64,000 nucleotides of DNA from Kiloniella spongiae (GTDB lineage Bacteria; Pseudomonadota; Alphaproteobacteria; Kiloniellales; Kiloniellaceae): NCBI RefSeq assembly GCF_001026905.1, contig NZ_LAQL01000004.1, positions 1 to 64,000 on the forward strand. Direction: 5' to 3'. Each line of letters starts with the position of its first letter. Position 1 is the stretch's first letter. The notes under the pieces were generated by a model. It was not told the DNA's origin. It did no database searches and saw nothing but the letters and a program-made list of their open reading frames with translations. The position numbers and the translations under genes were made by a program. Shown here piece after piece: positions 32,556-40,103 of this stretch.

Positions 32556-32951
32556 ATGAAAACAGTAGATTTCTACATTGACGAAGCCAAAAAAAATAGA
32601 GGAATTAAGTCAGATGCAGGATTATCTAGAGAGCTAGGATTTAAAGGCAATCCCACTGGGCATTGGCGGACAAAACGAGCATGGCCTGCTGATGAGACAA
32701 TTGTAGAACTCGCAGAAATGGCGAATGAAGACCCAACAGAAGCATTAATGAACCTCAATATATGGAGAGCCTCGGGCAAAGCACGGGTTCTCTATGAACG
32801 TATTGCCAAAAGCACAGTTCAGAGTGTGGCAATCCTTGGGGTTTCCAGCCTTGCCACTTTTGGTTTCCAACCAAAAACCGCAGAAGCCAGCCAAATTTTG
32901 GAAAAAGTGGAAACCCAAGTCGCGAACAATGTATATTATGGAAAATATTAG
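32556..32951 (+). CDS. phage repressor-like HTH protein (DUF3693-type), 3' end altered by integration
   Basis: 131 residues as integrated. Residues ~4-62 'DFYIDEAKKNRGIKSDAGLSRELGFKGNPTGHWRTKRAWPADETIVELAEMANEDPTEALMNL' match the HTH proteins (DUF3693) that act as regulators in filamentous phages. A hydrophobic stretch follows ('TVQSVAILGVSSLATFGF'). AGAGGAG precedes the ATG. The last codons lie within the right dif-like site and the stop TAG comes from host DNA; in the circular phage the frame continues 33 codons (see 21852-21953). Faces the operator array, so it probably represses itself and the early operon. Confidence 0.75.
   Translation: MKTVDFYIDEAKKNRGIKSDAGLSRELGFKGNPTGHWRTKRAWPADETIVELAEMANEDPTEALMNLNIWRASGKARVLYERIAKSTVQSVAILGVSSLATFGFQPKTAEASQILEKVETQVANNVYYGKY
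32919..32946 (+). other. dif-like Xer recombination site, right prophage boundary (attR)
   Basis: XerC-side arm GTCGCGAACAA (diverged), core TGTATA, XerD arm TTATGGAAAAT. The core and XerD arm are identical, base for base, to the left site and in the same direction. The diverged XerC arm is interpreted as the phage's own, coding the repressor residues QVANN. Confidence 0.85.
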
Positions 32952-32956
32952 AAAAA

Positions 32957-33439
32957 TCACTCAACACCAAAATACTTTTCATACAAAGCCTCGTATTCTT
33001 CTGTAACTTTGTATTCTTCCATTTTGTTTGCAAAAAAAACGCTGATATTATCTTTCTCGGCTTTTTTGGAAAAACCAATGTACATTGGTTTTTCCAGCAC
33101 CGGTGGATTTATGATCGTAAATTTATCCAACACATTCGTATCTTTATAGACAGAATAAAAATCGCTGAAATAGACGATACCGAGGTCACCGCGGCTGTTA
33201 GTAATAAATCTTTCAACCCATCGAGCGTCGGCGCAGCATATTTTTTTAAGATAATCGGCATTATCGAATTCATATCCGTACCGACAGTGCCAATAAAATA
33301 AATTACGTTTTTTGCGTATCATCCCCATTCTGCTACCAAACTGCCCTGAGGTTTCTTTATCTCCGACAATTTTCTCATTTATAACAAGTTTTATAATCGA
33401 TAGACTAATAATGCTCCGTCCTGTGACAAAACAAAGGTT
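32957..33439 (-). pseudogene. remnant of family-3 solute-binding protein (second lobe)
   Basis: Open frame without an acceptable start: upstream of MGMIRKKRN it continues as '...KLVINEKIVGDKETSGQFGSR', a typical mid-protein stretch. The end, 'VLEKPMYIGFSKKAEKDNISVFFANKMEEYKVTEEYEALYEKYFG', is the closing helix pattern of amino-acid-type binding proteins. The signal peptide and first lobe are missing. It begins 11 bases after the right dif-like site, so it is host DNA flanking dif. A start at 33328 (123 residues) is formally possible. Confidence 0.65.
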
Positions 33440-33444
33440 TCATT

Positions 33445-34020
33445 ATGAAAGTGATTATTGCGGGTTCACGTACGATTAATGATTATAATGCTCTTGAAAG
33501 CTTTGTGGAGAGCGTTGAGTGGCCCATCGAAGAAGTTGTTTCTGGTAGCTGTCGCGGGGTCGATACGTTGGGCGAACAATGGGCTGAAAAGAATAATATC
33601 CCAAAGAAAGTGCTTCGCGCCGACTGGGTTAAATATGGCCGAGAAGCTGGCGAGCTTAGAAACCGGGAAATGGCAAACTACGCCGATGGTCTCATCCTTT
33701 TGTGGGATGGTAAAAGTCCGGGTGCTAGCTGTATGCTCAGAGAATCAGCCAGAGCTGGCATCAAAATTCACCATCAGATATATGGCTTTGACTGGCAGGA
33801 AATGGAACAGGCTGAAAAAGCTATTCTGGATTATTATTGGTCCGGTAGAGGACGCCTTGTTTTTCAGCATAACCATTGGGAATGGGAATCTGTTGATCCT
33901 AATGCACCTGTTATTCCGCAAGAAGCCATCAATGGCCTTATTGAACAAGGCTTTTTAGAAGAAGATACTATTACAGTGCTTAAGCCAGTACGGGAAGATT
34001 ACCATAGTAAGTTTGCTTAG
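33445..34020 (+). CDS. SLOG-type nucleotide-binding protein (DUF2493/YspA-like)
   Basis: 191 residues. Rossmann-like SLOG core: 'MKVIIAGSRTINDY' (GSR), 'EEVVSGSCRGVDTLGEQWAEKNNIPKKVLRADWVKYGREAGELRNREMANYADGLILLWDGKSPGASCMLRESARAGI', including SGsCRGVD, the R-N-xx-M motif and W-DG-S-GA. Family members are thought to bind nucleotide ligands, and some act in defence or stress signalling. A C-terminal ~60-residue extension ('IPQEAINGLIEQGFLEEDTITVL') resembles nothing I know. It runs into a truncated protease gene on the other strand. Confidence 0.8.
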   Translation: MKVIIAGSRTINDYNALESFVESVEWPIEEVVSGSCRGVDTLGEQWAEKNNIPKKVLRADWVKYGREAGELRNREMANYADGLILLWDGKSPGASCMLRESARAGIKIHHQIYGFDWQEMEQAEKAILDYYWSGRGRLVFQHNHWEWESVDPNAPVIPQEAINGLIEQGFLEEDTITVLKPVREDYHSKFA

Positions 34021-34686
34021 GATAAAATTGATCATGTCAACCTCTCCCAATGTCATGCTATAAACCTGAGCCGAGGCCCCTCTTCCCGTACCGTTTGCCG
34101 TCTCGAACATTCGATTAAACGTCAACGTATCAAAATCAAATCCCAAACGCAGTGCATCCGTAGGGCTTAACACAATTGAACTTGCGCCGGTATCAACAAG
34201 AAATTTGACTCGTTTATTATCAACAAAGGCTTCTATATAAAAATGCCCATCACTGGCACGGCTAAATTCGAGTTCTCCAGCCTGATTTATATAACCTTGT
34301 CCCGGAATTAAATTGTTCGAAACCCGATCCCAGACATTCTCAAAAACATCGCGATAACTATAACCAACAAAAAGAACAACAAAGATAACGATCCACAATC
34401 CAATATCACGTATATGTTTCGGCAAATCAGATTTTTGCAATCGCCCAACACCGAGAATAGAGGACATAATCAGGAGCAAAATCGCAAGACTACGCACCAG
34501 ATCTATCTGATCATCGTCACTTGAAAGAGAGCCCGGAAAGCGATCAACAAGAAAAAATACACCCAGACCTGTCAAGACAATGAGAATGAGGCAAATCCCA
34601 AAAGATGAGATACCACCACCCGAAGGCTTCTTCCCTTGCCCATTATCCGAACTTTTCTCAAACGGGTTCGGTTTTCTCTCAACCAT
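33955..34686 (-). pseudogene. retropepsin-like aspartic protease (TIGR02281 type), 3'-truncated
   Basis: 243-residue frame. N-terminal membrane segments ('ISSFGICLILIVLTGLGVFFLV', 'LVRSLAILLLIMSSILGV', 'IGLWIVIFVVLFVGYSYR'), then the protease domain 'SRASDGHFYIEAFVDNKRVKFLVDTGASSIVLSPTDALRLGFDFDTLTFNRMFETANG' with the catalytic DTGAS. The family normally goes on after 'GEVDMINFIL' to a closing 'NSLLGMSFLNRL'-type strand. Here the frame turns into unrelated residues that are simply the antisense of the neighbouring gene's 3' end. The breakpoint is therefore near 34020-34040. Confidence 0.75.
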
Positions 34687-34770
34687 GTCTTGATTTATCC
34701 TGTGTAAATATTCGCAGAAAGTTTAGCATTTCACACATAAGCACTTTCGTAAAAGCTTTAAAGTACTTCC

Positions 34771-35136
34771 TTAGGCGTTTGATGTTAGAAGTTTTATCCC
34801 TAATACCCCCATTAAACCACCAGCAATCCGGTCAATCCAGCTTTTGGATTTAAGATACATCTGACGCGATGCTCTAACCGAAAGAGCACAAGCCACCAAG
34901 ACATACCAACCAGTCTCAACAAACAGCAATGCCGGTAATAAAAGCGCAGGAAACCAGATTGAGGTTTCTGCAGGCATGAAGACAGCAAAAACGCCACTGT
35001 AAATAAGAGCTGCTTTGGGATTATTAATTTGCGTCATAAAGGCATAACTAAAGGAACGCATAAGGCTTTGTTCTGAATGAGGTTGTGAAACTCCCTCTGC
35101 GCGTTGCCGTTCGGTTAAAACATGGCGTCTCGTCAT
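34771..35136 (-). pseudogene. LysE family exporter, C-terminal fragment
   Basis: 121-residue frame. 'SLMRSFSYAFMTQINNPKAALIYSGVFAVFMP', 'LLLPALLFVETGWYVLVACALS' and 'KSWIDRIAGGLMGVLGIKLL' are the last three or so membrane spans of a LysE/RhtB exporter of ~205 residues. The first ~80-90 residues, with the initial spans, are missing; the present N-terminus (MTRRHVLTERQRAEG) is not family-like. Probably non-functional. Confidence 0.75.
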
Positions 35137-35230
35137 TTCAAATTGTCCTTGTTAGTCATTAGATTAAAGTGGACAATATTCACGCCTGTAAAATCAATGG
35201 CTTACACCGCCTAAATCCATGAGGGTTCAA

Positions 35231-35415
35231 ATGGGACAGAAAGCAGTCATTTACGCACGGGTCTCAACTTCTGATCAGTCGTGTGAACGCCAGATAGGTG
35301 AACTCACCAGTTTTGCTGAACGAGGGGACTTTGAAATCGTTGGGGTGCTCGGGATCTTGGCATCAGCAAGAACACTATTACTGAAATTGTAAAACGGGAT
35401 CGAAACAATCCGTAG
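35231..35415 (+). pseudogene. serine recombinase (resolvase) remnant with internal deletion
   Basis: An ATG at 35231 with GAGGGTT upstream starts MGQKAVIYARVSTSDQSCER then QIGELTSFAERGDFEIVG, the catalytic N-terminus of a resolvase including the active Ser. After ~46 residues the frame breaks. In another frame up to the TAG at 35413-35415, 'RDLGISKNTITEIVKRDRNNP' is the C-terminal HTH. The whole middle domain is missing. Confidence 0.8.
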
Positions 35416-35446
35416 GACTTTTCTGCAATGACCTGTTCTAGTGCGT

Positions 35447-35500
35447 TGAGAACTAACTAGGTCTCGACCGTTGATGCAGGCAAAACTTAGTTAGTTCTCA
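35447..35500. repeat. 13-bp perfect inverted repeat beside resolvase remnant
   Basis: TGAGAACTAACTA (35447-35459) and TAGTTAGTTCTCA (35488-35500) separated by 28 bases. It lies just after the resolvase fragment and could be an end or resolution-site relic of the same mobile element, or a large hairpin terminator for the aminotransferase gene on the minus strand. Confidence 0.5.
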
Positions 35501-35579
35501 CGTTAGACTCTTATGTACAGTACGGCATGAAAATCTTCCCCTAGCCTTGTACGTCAAGACCATGACGCCAATAGATCCG

Positions 35580-36977
35580 TCAAGCCGAAGCGGCAATTAT
35601 CGCCGTTTCAATAGTTTTAAGCGCTTGTTCCATCTGACACTGTGTAGTTATCAATGAAGGATAAAGTGTCAAAACAGATCCCATGGATATTTTGAAGCTC
35701 AGCCCGTTTTCTAGGCAACGATAAAAGACCTCTTCTGCAAGATCATTTGCTGGAGCTTTACTGCCTCGATCCTGAACCAGATCAATTCCCATCAGAAAAC
35801 CACGCCCTCGAATATCACCAATACATGAATGCCGATCCATCATGTCATTAAGGCGTTCCAACGCCCATTCACCGACAATAGCAGCGTTTTCAACCAAGCC
35901 TTCCTTTTCGATGATCTCAATGGTCGTGAGAGCGGCTCGACAGGTGACTGGATTTTTTTCATGGGTGTAGTGGCCAACAGCGTAGTCGCCGCAGACATCA
36001 AGTTCAGGACGACAAATCGTAGCTGCAATGGGCAAAATTCCACCGCCCAAAGCTTTACCCATCACTAGTATATCCGGTACGACATCATCATGATCGCAGG
36101 AAAACATTTTCCCGGTTTTGCCGAGTCCCGTAGGAATTTCGTCAAAGATCAGAAGAGCACCATGGTCATTACAAGCCGCCCTGACTTTTTTCCAGAATCC
36201 CTTTGGTGGAATATGTGGGACAGCACGGTTCGGCTCTGCAATGACGGCTGCGATATCACCTTCCTTCTCAAGCGTAAATCGGATCAGGTTTGCAACAATA
36301 TCTCCAACGTCCTCATCCCTAGGCGTTTCTCGCGAGTGTTCAATTCCAAATGGATTGCGATAAGCATCAAAAGAAGGAACGTGTTCTGTTCCAGCAAGTA
36401 ATGGTCCAACACGTCCCATCCTAAACAATTGCTCGCCTCCTATACTCGAGGCACCGAAACCCGACCCGTGAAAAGAATCCCAGAAAGAAAGGGTTTTAAA
36501 TCTGCCCGTGGTGACGCGGGCAATTTTAAGTGCGGTTTCAACCGCGTCAGATCCACCAGTTGTAAAGAGAACTTTATTTAGATCACCAGGCGAAATTTCT
36601 GCAATTTTCTCGGCTAGCTCTGAAGCAACATCACAAGAGAAACGCCTTGGAGAAAAAGGAAGGTCATCCATTTGACGACTTATTGCTGTCTTCAGTTCAG
36701 GGTGTCCGTAGCCAATGTGGTGAACGTTATTACCATGGAAATCCATGTATCGACGACCATCTTTGTCTTCCAGCCAAATCCCCTCCGCTTTCTTGATGGC
36801 GCTTAAGCAGGGGGATGAAATAGATTGATGTATAAAACAGCTTGTATCTCTTGCGACTGCTTTATGCGTACTTTTTCCAAGTTGGGTGTTCCAATTTGTT
36901 CTTCTCGTGCTCAGATTGGTTTCACTTTCCGAAAAATTGGGGGACTGCGTTTTGTTTTCCGGGTTGATTGAGCTCAT
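35580..36977 (-). CDS. class III PLP aminotransferase-fold enzyme, PbfA-like
   Basis: 465 residues from the ATG at 36977 (AGAGGT upstream); the frame is open to 37094. 'GIWLEDKDGRRYMDFHGNNVHHIGYGHPEL', 'LPFSPRRFSCDVASELAEKIAEISPGDLNKVLFTTGGSDAVETALKIARVTTGRFKTLSFWDSFHG', 'LLIFDEIPTGLGKTGKMFSCDH' and the PLP lysine in 'DILVMGKALGGGILPIAA'. The 'DFHGNNVH.IGYGHP' and 'PGDLNKVLF' segments resemble (R)-1-hydroxy-2-aminoethylphosphonate ammonia-lyase (PbfA), but no phosphonate genes are nearby, so the substrate is open. Divergent from an XRE regulator 180 bp away. Confidence 0.82.
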   Translation of the reverse strand: MSSINPENKTQSPNFSESETNLSTRRTNWNTQLGKSTHKAVARDTSCFIHQSISSPCLSAIKKAEGIWLEDKDGRRYMDFHGNNVHHIGYGHPELKTAISRQMDDLPFSPRRFSCDVASELAEKIAEISPGDLNKVLFTTGGSDAVETALKIARVTTGRFKTLSFWDSFHGSGFGASSIGGEQLFRMGRVGPLLAGTEHVPSFDAYRNPFGIEHSRETPRDEDVGDIVANLIRFTLEKEGDIAAVIAEPNRAVPHIPPKGFWKKVRAACNDHGALLIFDEIPTGLGKTGKMFSCDHDDVVPDILVMGKALGGGILPIAATICRPELDVCGDYAVGHYTHEKNPVTCRAALTTIEIIEKEGLVENAAIVGEWALERLNDMMDRHSCIGDIRGRGFLMGIDLVQDRGSKAPANDLAEEVFYRCLENGLSFKISMGSVLTLYPSLITTQCQMEQALKTIETAIIAASA

Positions 36978-37159
36978 TGTTTTATACCTCTTGCTCGTTC
37001 CACTACAGAATTGAATTTGCTTGATGGTATAATCGGTGAACTCGTTCGTCCATTTCGCTTGTAATGAAAATGATGAGCTAGTAGAAGCAACCAATGCTTC
37101 TTATGGCGTCATTCAAGAATTGAAATACTTATGCTCTCCGATAATGGATAAGAACTTAA

Positions 37160-37990
37160 ATGGGCAAACTTACAGTCGCTAAAAATTTAAGACTTCTCAC
37201 CAGCTATCATAAGTCGATTGCAGAAGTCTGCCGCCAGATGGGGGTCAACCGGCAACAGTTCAATAAATACCTGAACGGCACCAGTTTGCCATCCAGAAAT
37301 ATGCTTCAACGTATCTGTGATTTCTTTGGTGTAGAAGATTATGAGATATTACTACCCTTGGATGAATTTCGCGGACTGATCGCGATAAAGTCACGTAAGG
37401 AAACATTTGAAGCAAGCAAGAGCCAGACGACCCGAGGACATATAGAGAAGGTTTTAGCAGCCTCACGAACGGATGCCGAGCAACTAACAGGATTCTACTA
37501 TTCGTACCGATATTCGTTTTCGGATACCGGTAAGATTCTAATATCACTTATTCATATTTGGCCCTCGGATGGTCATATTCTCTCAAAACGAGTGGAGCGA
37601 TTCCGTGATCTTGAGAGTGGCGATGAGAGTCCGTTCCTATGTAAATATTTGGGCCATCTGCTCTATTTGCAAGATCGGATTTGCATCGTTGAGTATGAAT
37701 CGCTTAAGCGCGAAGAAGTGTCACAGACTATCCTCTACCCTAGCGGTCGAAATCGAAAAACTTGGTTTTCCGGGCTCAACCTAGGCGTTTCGACACGTGA
37801 TGACCGCCGCATTGGTTGTGGTTGCGTACTCTATCAGTATCTTGGTGTAGAAGTGGATTTAAAACGCGCGCTTGGCGGCCTTGGAAAATTTCCGGTTGAG
37901 CATGAAAATGTGCCCCTCATGGTTCGCAATACACTGCAAACTCGCGTCGCCAACGATCAACAGAATACGCTCTTCGCCCCTCCTATTTGA
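37160..37990 (+). CDS. XRE-family transcriptional regulator with large C-terminal domain
   Basis: 276 residues. N-terminal HTH 'NLRLLTSYHKSIAEVCRQMGVNRQQFNKYLNGTSLPSRNMLQRICDFFGVEDYEILLP' (residues ~8-66). The remaining 200 residues form a globular domain ('LTGFYYSYRYSFSDTGKILISLIHIWPSDG...') found in alphaproteobacterial regulators of this type, likely for ligand sensing. It diverges from the PbfA-like gene, which it probably controls. Confidence 0.8.
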   Translation: MGKLTVAKNLRLLTSYHKSIAEVCRQMGVNRQQFNKYLNGTSLPSRNMLQRICDFFGVEDYEILLPLDEFRGLIAIKSRKETFEASKSQTTRGHIEKVLAASRTDAEQLTGFYYSYRYSFSDTGKILISLIHIWPSDGHILSKRVERFRDLESGDESPFLCKYLGHLLYLQDRICIVEYESLKREEVSQTILYPSGRNRKTWFSGLNLGVSTRDDRRIGCGCVLYQYLGVEVDLKRALGGLGKFPVEHENVPLMVRNTLQTRVANDQQNTLFAPPI

Positions 37991-38120
37991 GAAACCATTT
38001 TAACACTTAAGCGCTTTCCGGGCCATGACGTCGCGTTCTGTGAATCTCTTTCGGGTTTTATTCCTCGCCCCTTGGGGCGTAAACTTCCTTTGTGAGTGAG
38101 TATCTACACAAACACCATAA

Positions 38121-38473
38121 TGTAACCGTACTGATCTATCATTTGTTTTTCCAGTAAAATACCGTCGGGCTGTATTTGATGTGTCAGTAGGTGAAACATT
38201 ACGTGATGTGTGTCTTGAGGTTGAAAAAAGCTACCAACTGAAATTCCTGTAGATTGGTACTAACAAAGACCATGTCCATTTTTTAGTGCAATCAGTTCCC
38301 ACCTACACTGTAACCAAACTGGTAACCACGATTAAAAGTATAGCCGCTCGTGAGATGTCTCGCTTATGTGCTCAGGTTAAAAACAATTATGGGGCGGTAA
38401 GTTTTTGACGAACGACTATTTTGTCAGTTCAGTTGGAGTACATGGTAATGAAAATTTCCTCGCGACATTATGA
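38121..38473 (+). pseudogene. IS200/IS605 TnpA (Y1 transposase) remnant
   Basis: One frame reads 'TDLSFVFPVKYRRAVFDVSVGETLRDVCLEVEKSYQLKFL', stop TAG, 'IGTNKDHVHFLVQSVPTYTVTKLVTTIKSIAAREMSRL'. The DHVHFLV segment is the HUH motif. A frameshift follows, then 'NDYFVSSVGVHGNENFLATL' carries the catalytic-Tyr helix region. One nonsense codon and one frameshift make it dead. The 130 bases before it (37991-38120) hold nothing I can identify. Confidence 0.85.
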
Positions 38474-38509
38474 AAAGACCATGAAAACACCTCAATGTGT
38501 GCACGAAAA

Positions 38510-38534
38510 AGCCAGCTACAAAATGCAGCTGGCT
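38510..38534 (-). terminator. terminator of the ABC transporter operon
   Basis: AGCCAGCT/AGCTGGCT stem; on the minus strand it is followed by TTTTTCG. It lies 60 bases past the livF stop. Confidence 0.85.
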
Positions 38535-38595
38535 AAAACATGAAAAAACGTCAACGTATTTCAGGACGGGTCAATAACCAGTTCTTATTTTTGTT

Positions 38596-39339
38596 TTAGA
38601 TAGCCAGATATTCCTGACGCAATTCTTCGTTATCCAGAACTTCCTGCGCAGTACCATCAAAAACGACCTGCCCCATATCAAGAATAATCGCTCGATCCGC
38701 AAGGTGCAGTGCCGCGATAGCGTTCTGCTCAACGATGATCGTTGTTATGCCATGAGTTTTTATCTCCTGTAAGATTGATTCAATCTCATGAACAATCACA
38801 GGAGCCAAACCTTCGTAGGGTTCATCAAGTAGTAATAGCTTTACATCACGGGCCAGTGCACGTGCGACAGCAAGCATTTGCTGTTCACCACCTGACATCG
38901 TAATCCCTTCTTGATCTCGACGTTCAGCCAAACGAGGAAAATGCTGATAGAGACGCTCAATAGACCAACCAACAGGTTCCGCAATCTGTGCAAGTTGAAG
39001 GTTTTCTTCAACTGTAAGTCCAGGAATAATTCTGCGGTCCTCAGGGACAAGCGCAACACCATTTTGAGCGGCTTCAAAATCTTTCATTCTATGGAGTGGT
39101 TTATGATCCAACCATACTTCACCCTGGGTCAGAACAGGATCACCCGCCCGGGCAATTGCGCGAAGAGTTGACGTTTTTCCCGCACCATTTCTACCAAGCA
39201 AGGCAAGAATTTCGCCCTCACGGACATCAAAGCTCACCCCTTGAACGATATAACTTTCACCGTAGTAAGCGTGAAGATCATGTGCAGAAAAATAGGCTGG
39301 AGCAGTTCCTTCACTTTTAATTGGTTGCATACGGCTCAT
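38596..39339 (-). CDS. livF: branched-chain/amide-type ABC transporter ATPase (LivF)
   Basis: 247 residues. Walker A 'LLGRNGAGKTSTL', signature 'TMSGGEQQMLAVARAL', Walker B 'LLLLDEPYEGLAPVI', switch His in 'TIIVEQNAIAA'. LivF-type features are 'NGVALVPEDRRIIPGLTVEENL'. Powers import through LivHM with LivG. Overlaps livG by 4 nt; last gene of the operon. Confidence 0.95.
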   Translation of the reverse strand: MSRMQPIKSEGTAPAYFSAHDLHAYYGESYIVQGVSFDVREGEILALLGRNGAGKTSTLRAIARAGDPVLTQGEVWLDHKPLHRMKDFEAAQNGVALVPEDRRIIPGLTVEENLQLAQIAEPVGWSIERLYQHFPRLAERRDQEGITMSGGEQQMLAVARALARDVKLLLLDEPYEGLAPVIVHEIESILQEIKTHGITTIIVEQNAIAALHLADRAIILDMGQVVFDGTAQEVLDNEELRQEYLAI

Positions 39340-40091
39340 AGATGCGCTCCCCCAAGATAGGCTTCCTGAACACGTGGATCACCCTTGATCCCTTCTGGTG
39401 TTCCCTCTGCAATAACAGTTCCCTGTGCCATGACACTCACCTTGTCAGCCAAAGAAAAGACCACGTGCATGTCATGTTCAATAATCACCTTGGTGATCCC
39501 CCTCTCCCCAATCCGCTTGAGAAGATCAATCGTGTTATTGGTATCGGCACGGGACATACCAGCAGTCGGTTCATCAAGCAGCAAAAGCTTGGGATTTTGT
39601 ACCAAACACATAGCCAGTTCCAAACGACGTTTATCGCCACGGGAAAGACTGCCTGCATGCATGTTGCGTTTATCAATCAAGCCAACATCTTCCAGCATAT
39701 GTTCAGCACGCCCGATGATTTCACTATCCTGGTCCGCCCGTTTCCAACCATTTAACTTGAATGCGCCATCCCTTGAGGCCAAAGTAGGAATTACTACGTT
39801 ATCCAACAACGATAAATCGCTAAAAATCTCTGGCGTTTGAAACACCCGGGAAACCCCGGCCTGGTTAATTTCGTGTGGCTTAATTCCCAAAAGAGAATTG
39901 CCGTCGAAATTAACACTTCCACTATCAGGAATTAACAAACCAACTAAACAGTTTAGAAAGGTCGATTTTCCGGCGCCGTTTGGACCGATAATAGCATGAA
40001 CAGATCCTTCTTCGACATCCAATTCAACTTTATTAAGAGCCTTTAGACCACCAAAACTCTTGTTCACATCGCGAACTTCAAGAATACCCAT
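39336..40091 (-). CDS. livG: branched-chain/amide-type ABC transporter ATPase (LivG)
   Basis: 251 residues. Walker A 'IIGPNGAGKSTFLNCLVGL', signature 'AGSLSRGDKRRLELAMCL' (a variant of LSxGQ), Walker B 'LLLLDEPTAGMSRADT', and 'KVIIEHDMHVVFSLADKVSVMAQG'. LivG-type with 'GVSRVFQTPEIFSDLSLLDNV'. Pairs with LivF at the membrane. The gap to livM is 12 nt. Confidence 0.95.
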   Translation of the reverse strand: MGILEVRDVNKSFGGLKALNKVELDVEEGSVHAIIGPNGAGKSTFLNCLVGLLIPDSGSVNFDGNSLLGIKPHEINQAGVSRVFQTPEIFSDLSLLDNVVIPTLASRDGAFKLNGWKRADQDSEIIGRAEHMLEDVGLIDKRNMHAGSLSRGDKRRLELAMCLVQNPKLLLLDEPTAGMSRADTNNTIDLLKRIGERGITKVIIEHDMHVVFSLADKVSVMAQGTVIAEGTPEGIKGDPRVQEAYLGGAHL

Positions 40092-40103
40092 AATATTATC
40101 TCT

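Larger units (their letters stand above)
21836..32929. mobile_element. corticovirus-like (tailless, double-jelly-roll) prophage integrated at dif
   Basis: About 11.1 kb between two direct dif-like sites. Minus-strand modules, right to left: early genes (32358-30852), rep (30348-29101), packaging ATPase and companions (29231-27612), membrane peptides and coat protein (27503-26441), minor virion proteins, wall hydrolase and holin (26382-23287). Plus-strand genes: repressor (32556), HNH (30530), HTH (21974). No tail, terminase, portal or integrase gene is present. The PM2-like coat protein, P9-size ATPase, many single-TM peptides and a compact genome of PM2 scale indicate a membrane-containing tailless phage; Xer sites explain integration without an integrase. 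Every core module looks open and undamaged, so it may be active. Confidence 0.85.

Noticed and set aside
22000-32900. Reading the element as a filamentous (inovirus) prophage because of Rep_trans, dif and DUF3693-type repressor
   Set aside because: No Zot, pIII, pVIII or pVI-like proteins; the ATPase is preceded and followed by coat/membrane genes and the 269-aa beta protein fits a double jelly-roll capsid instead.
22000-32900. Reading the element as a tailed phage, gene transfer agent or integrated plasmid
   Set aside because: No terminase, portal, tape measure, tail, relaxase or partition genes. The GTA-type holin and SleB hydrolase alone do not indicate tails.
35430-35510. Possible integron attC site (inverted repeat with GTTAGAC at one end)
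   Set aside because: GTTAGAC matches the R' core, but the opposite end (GTTCTAG) does not give the complementary box and no integrase or cassette array is nearby. Kept only as an inverted repeat.
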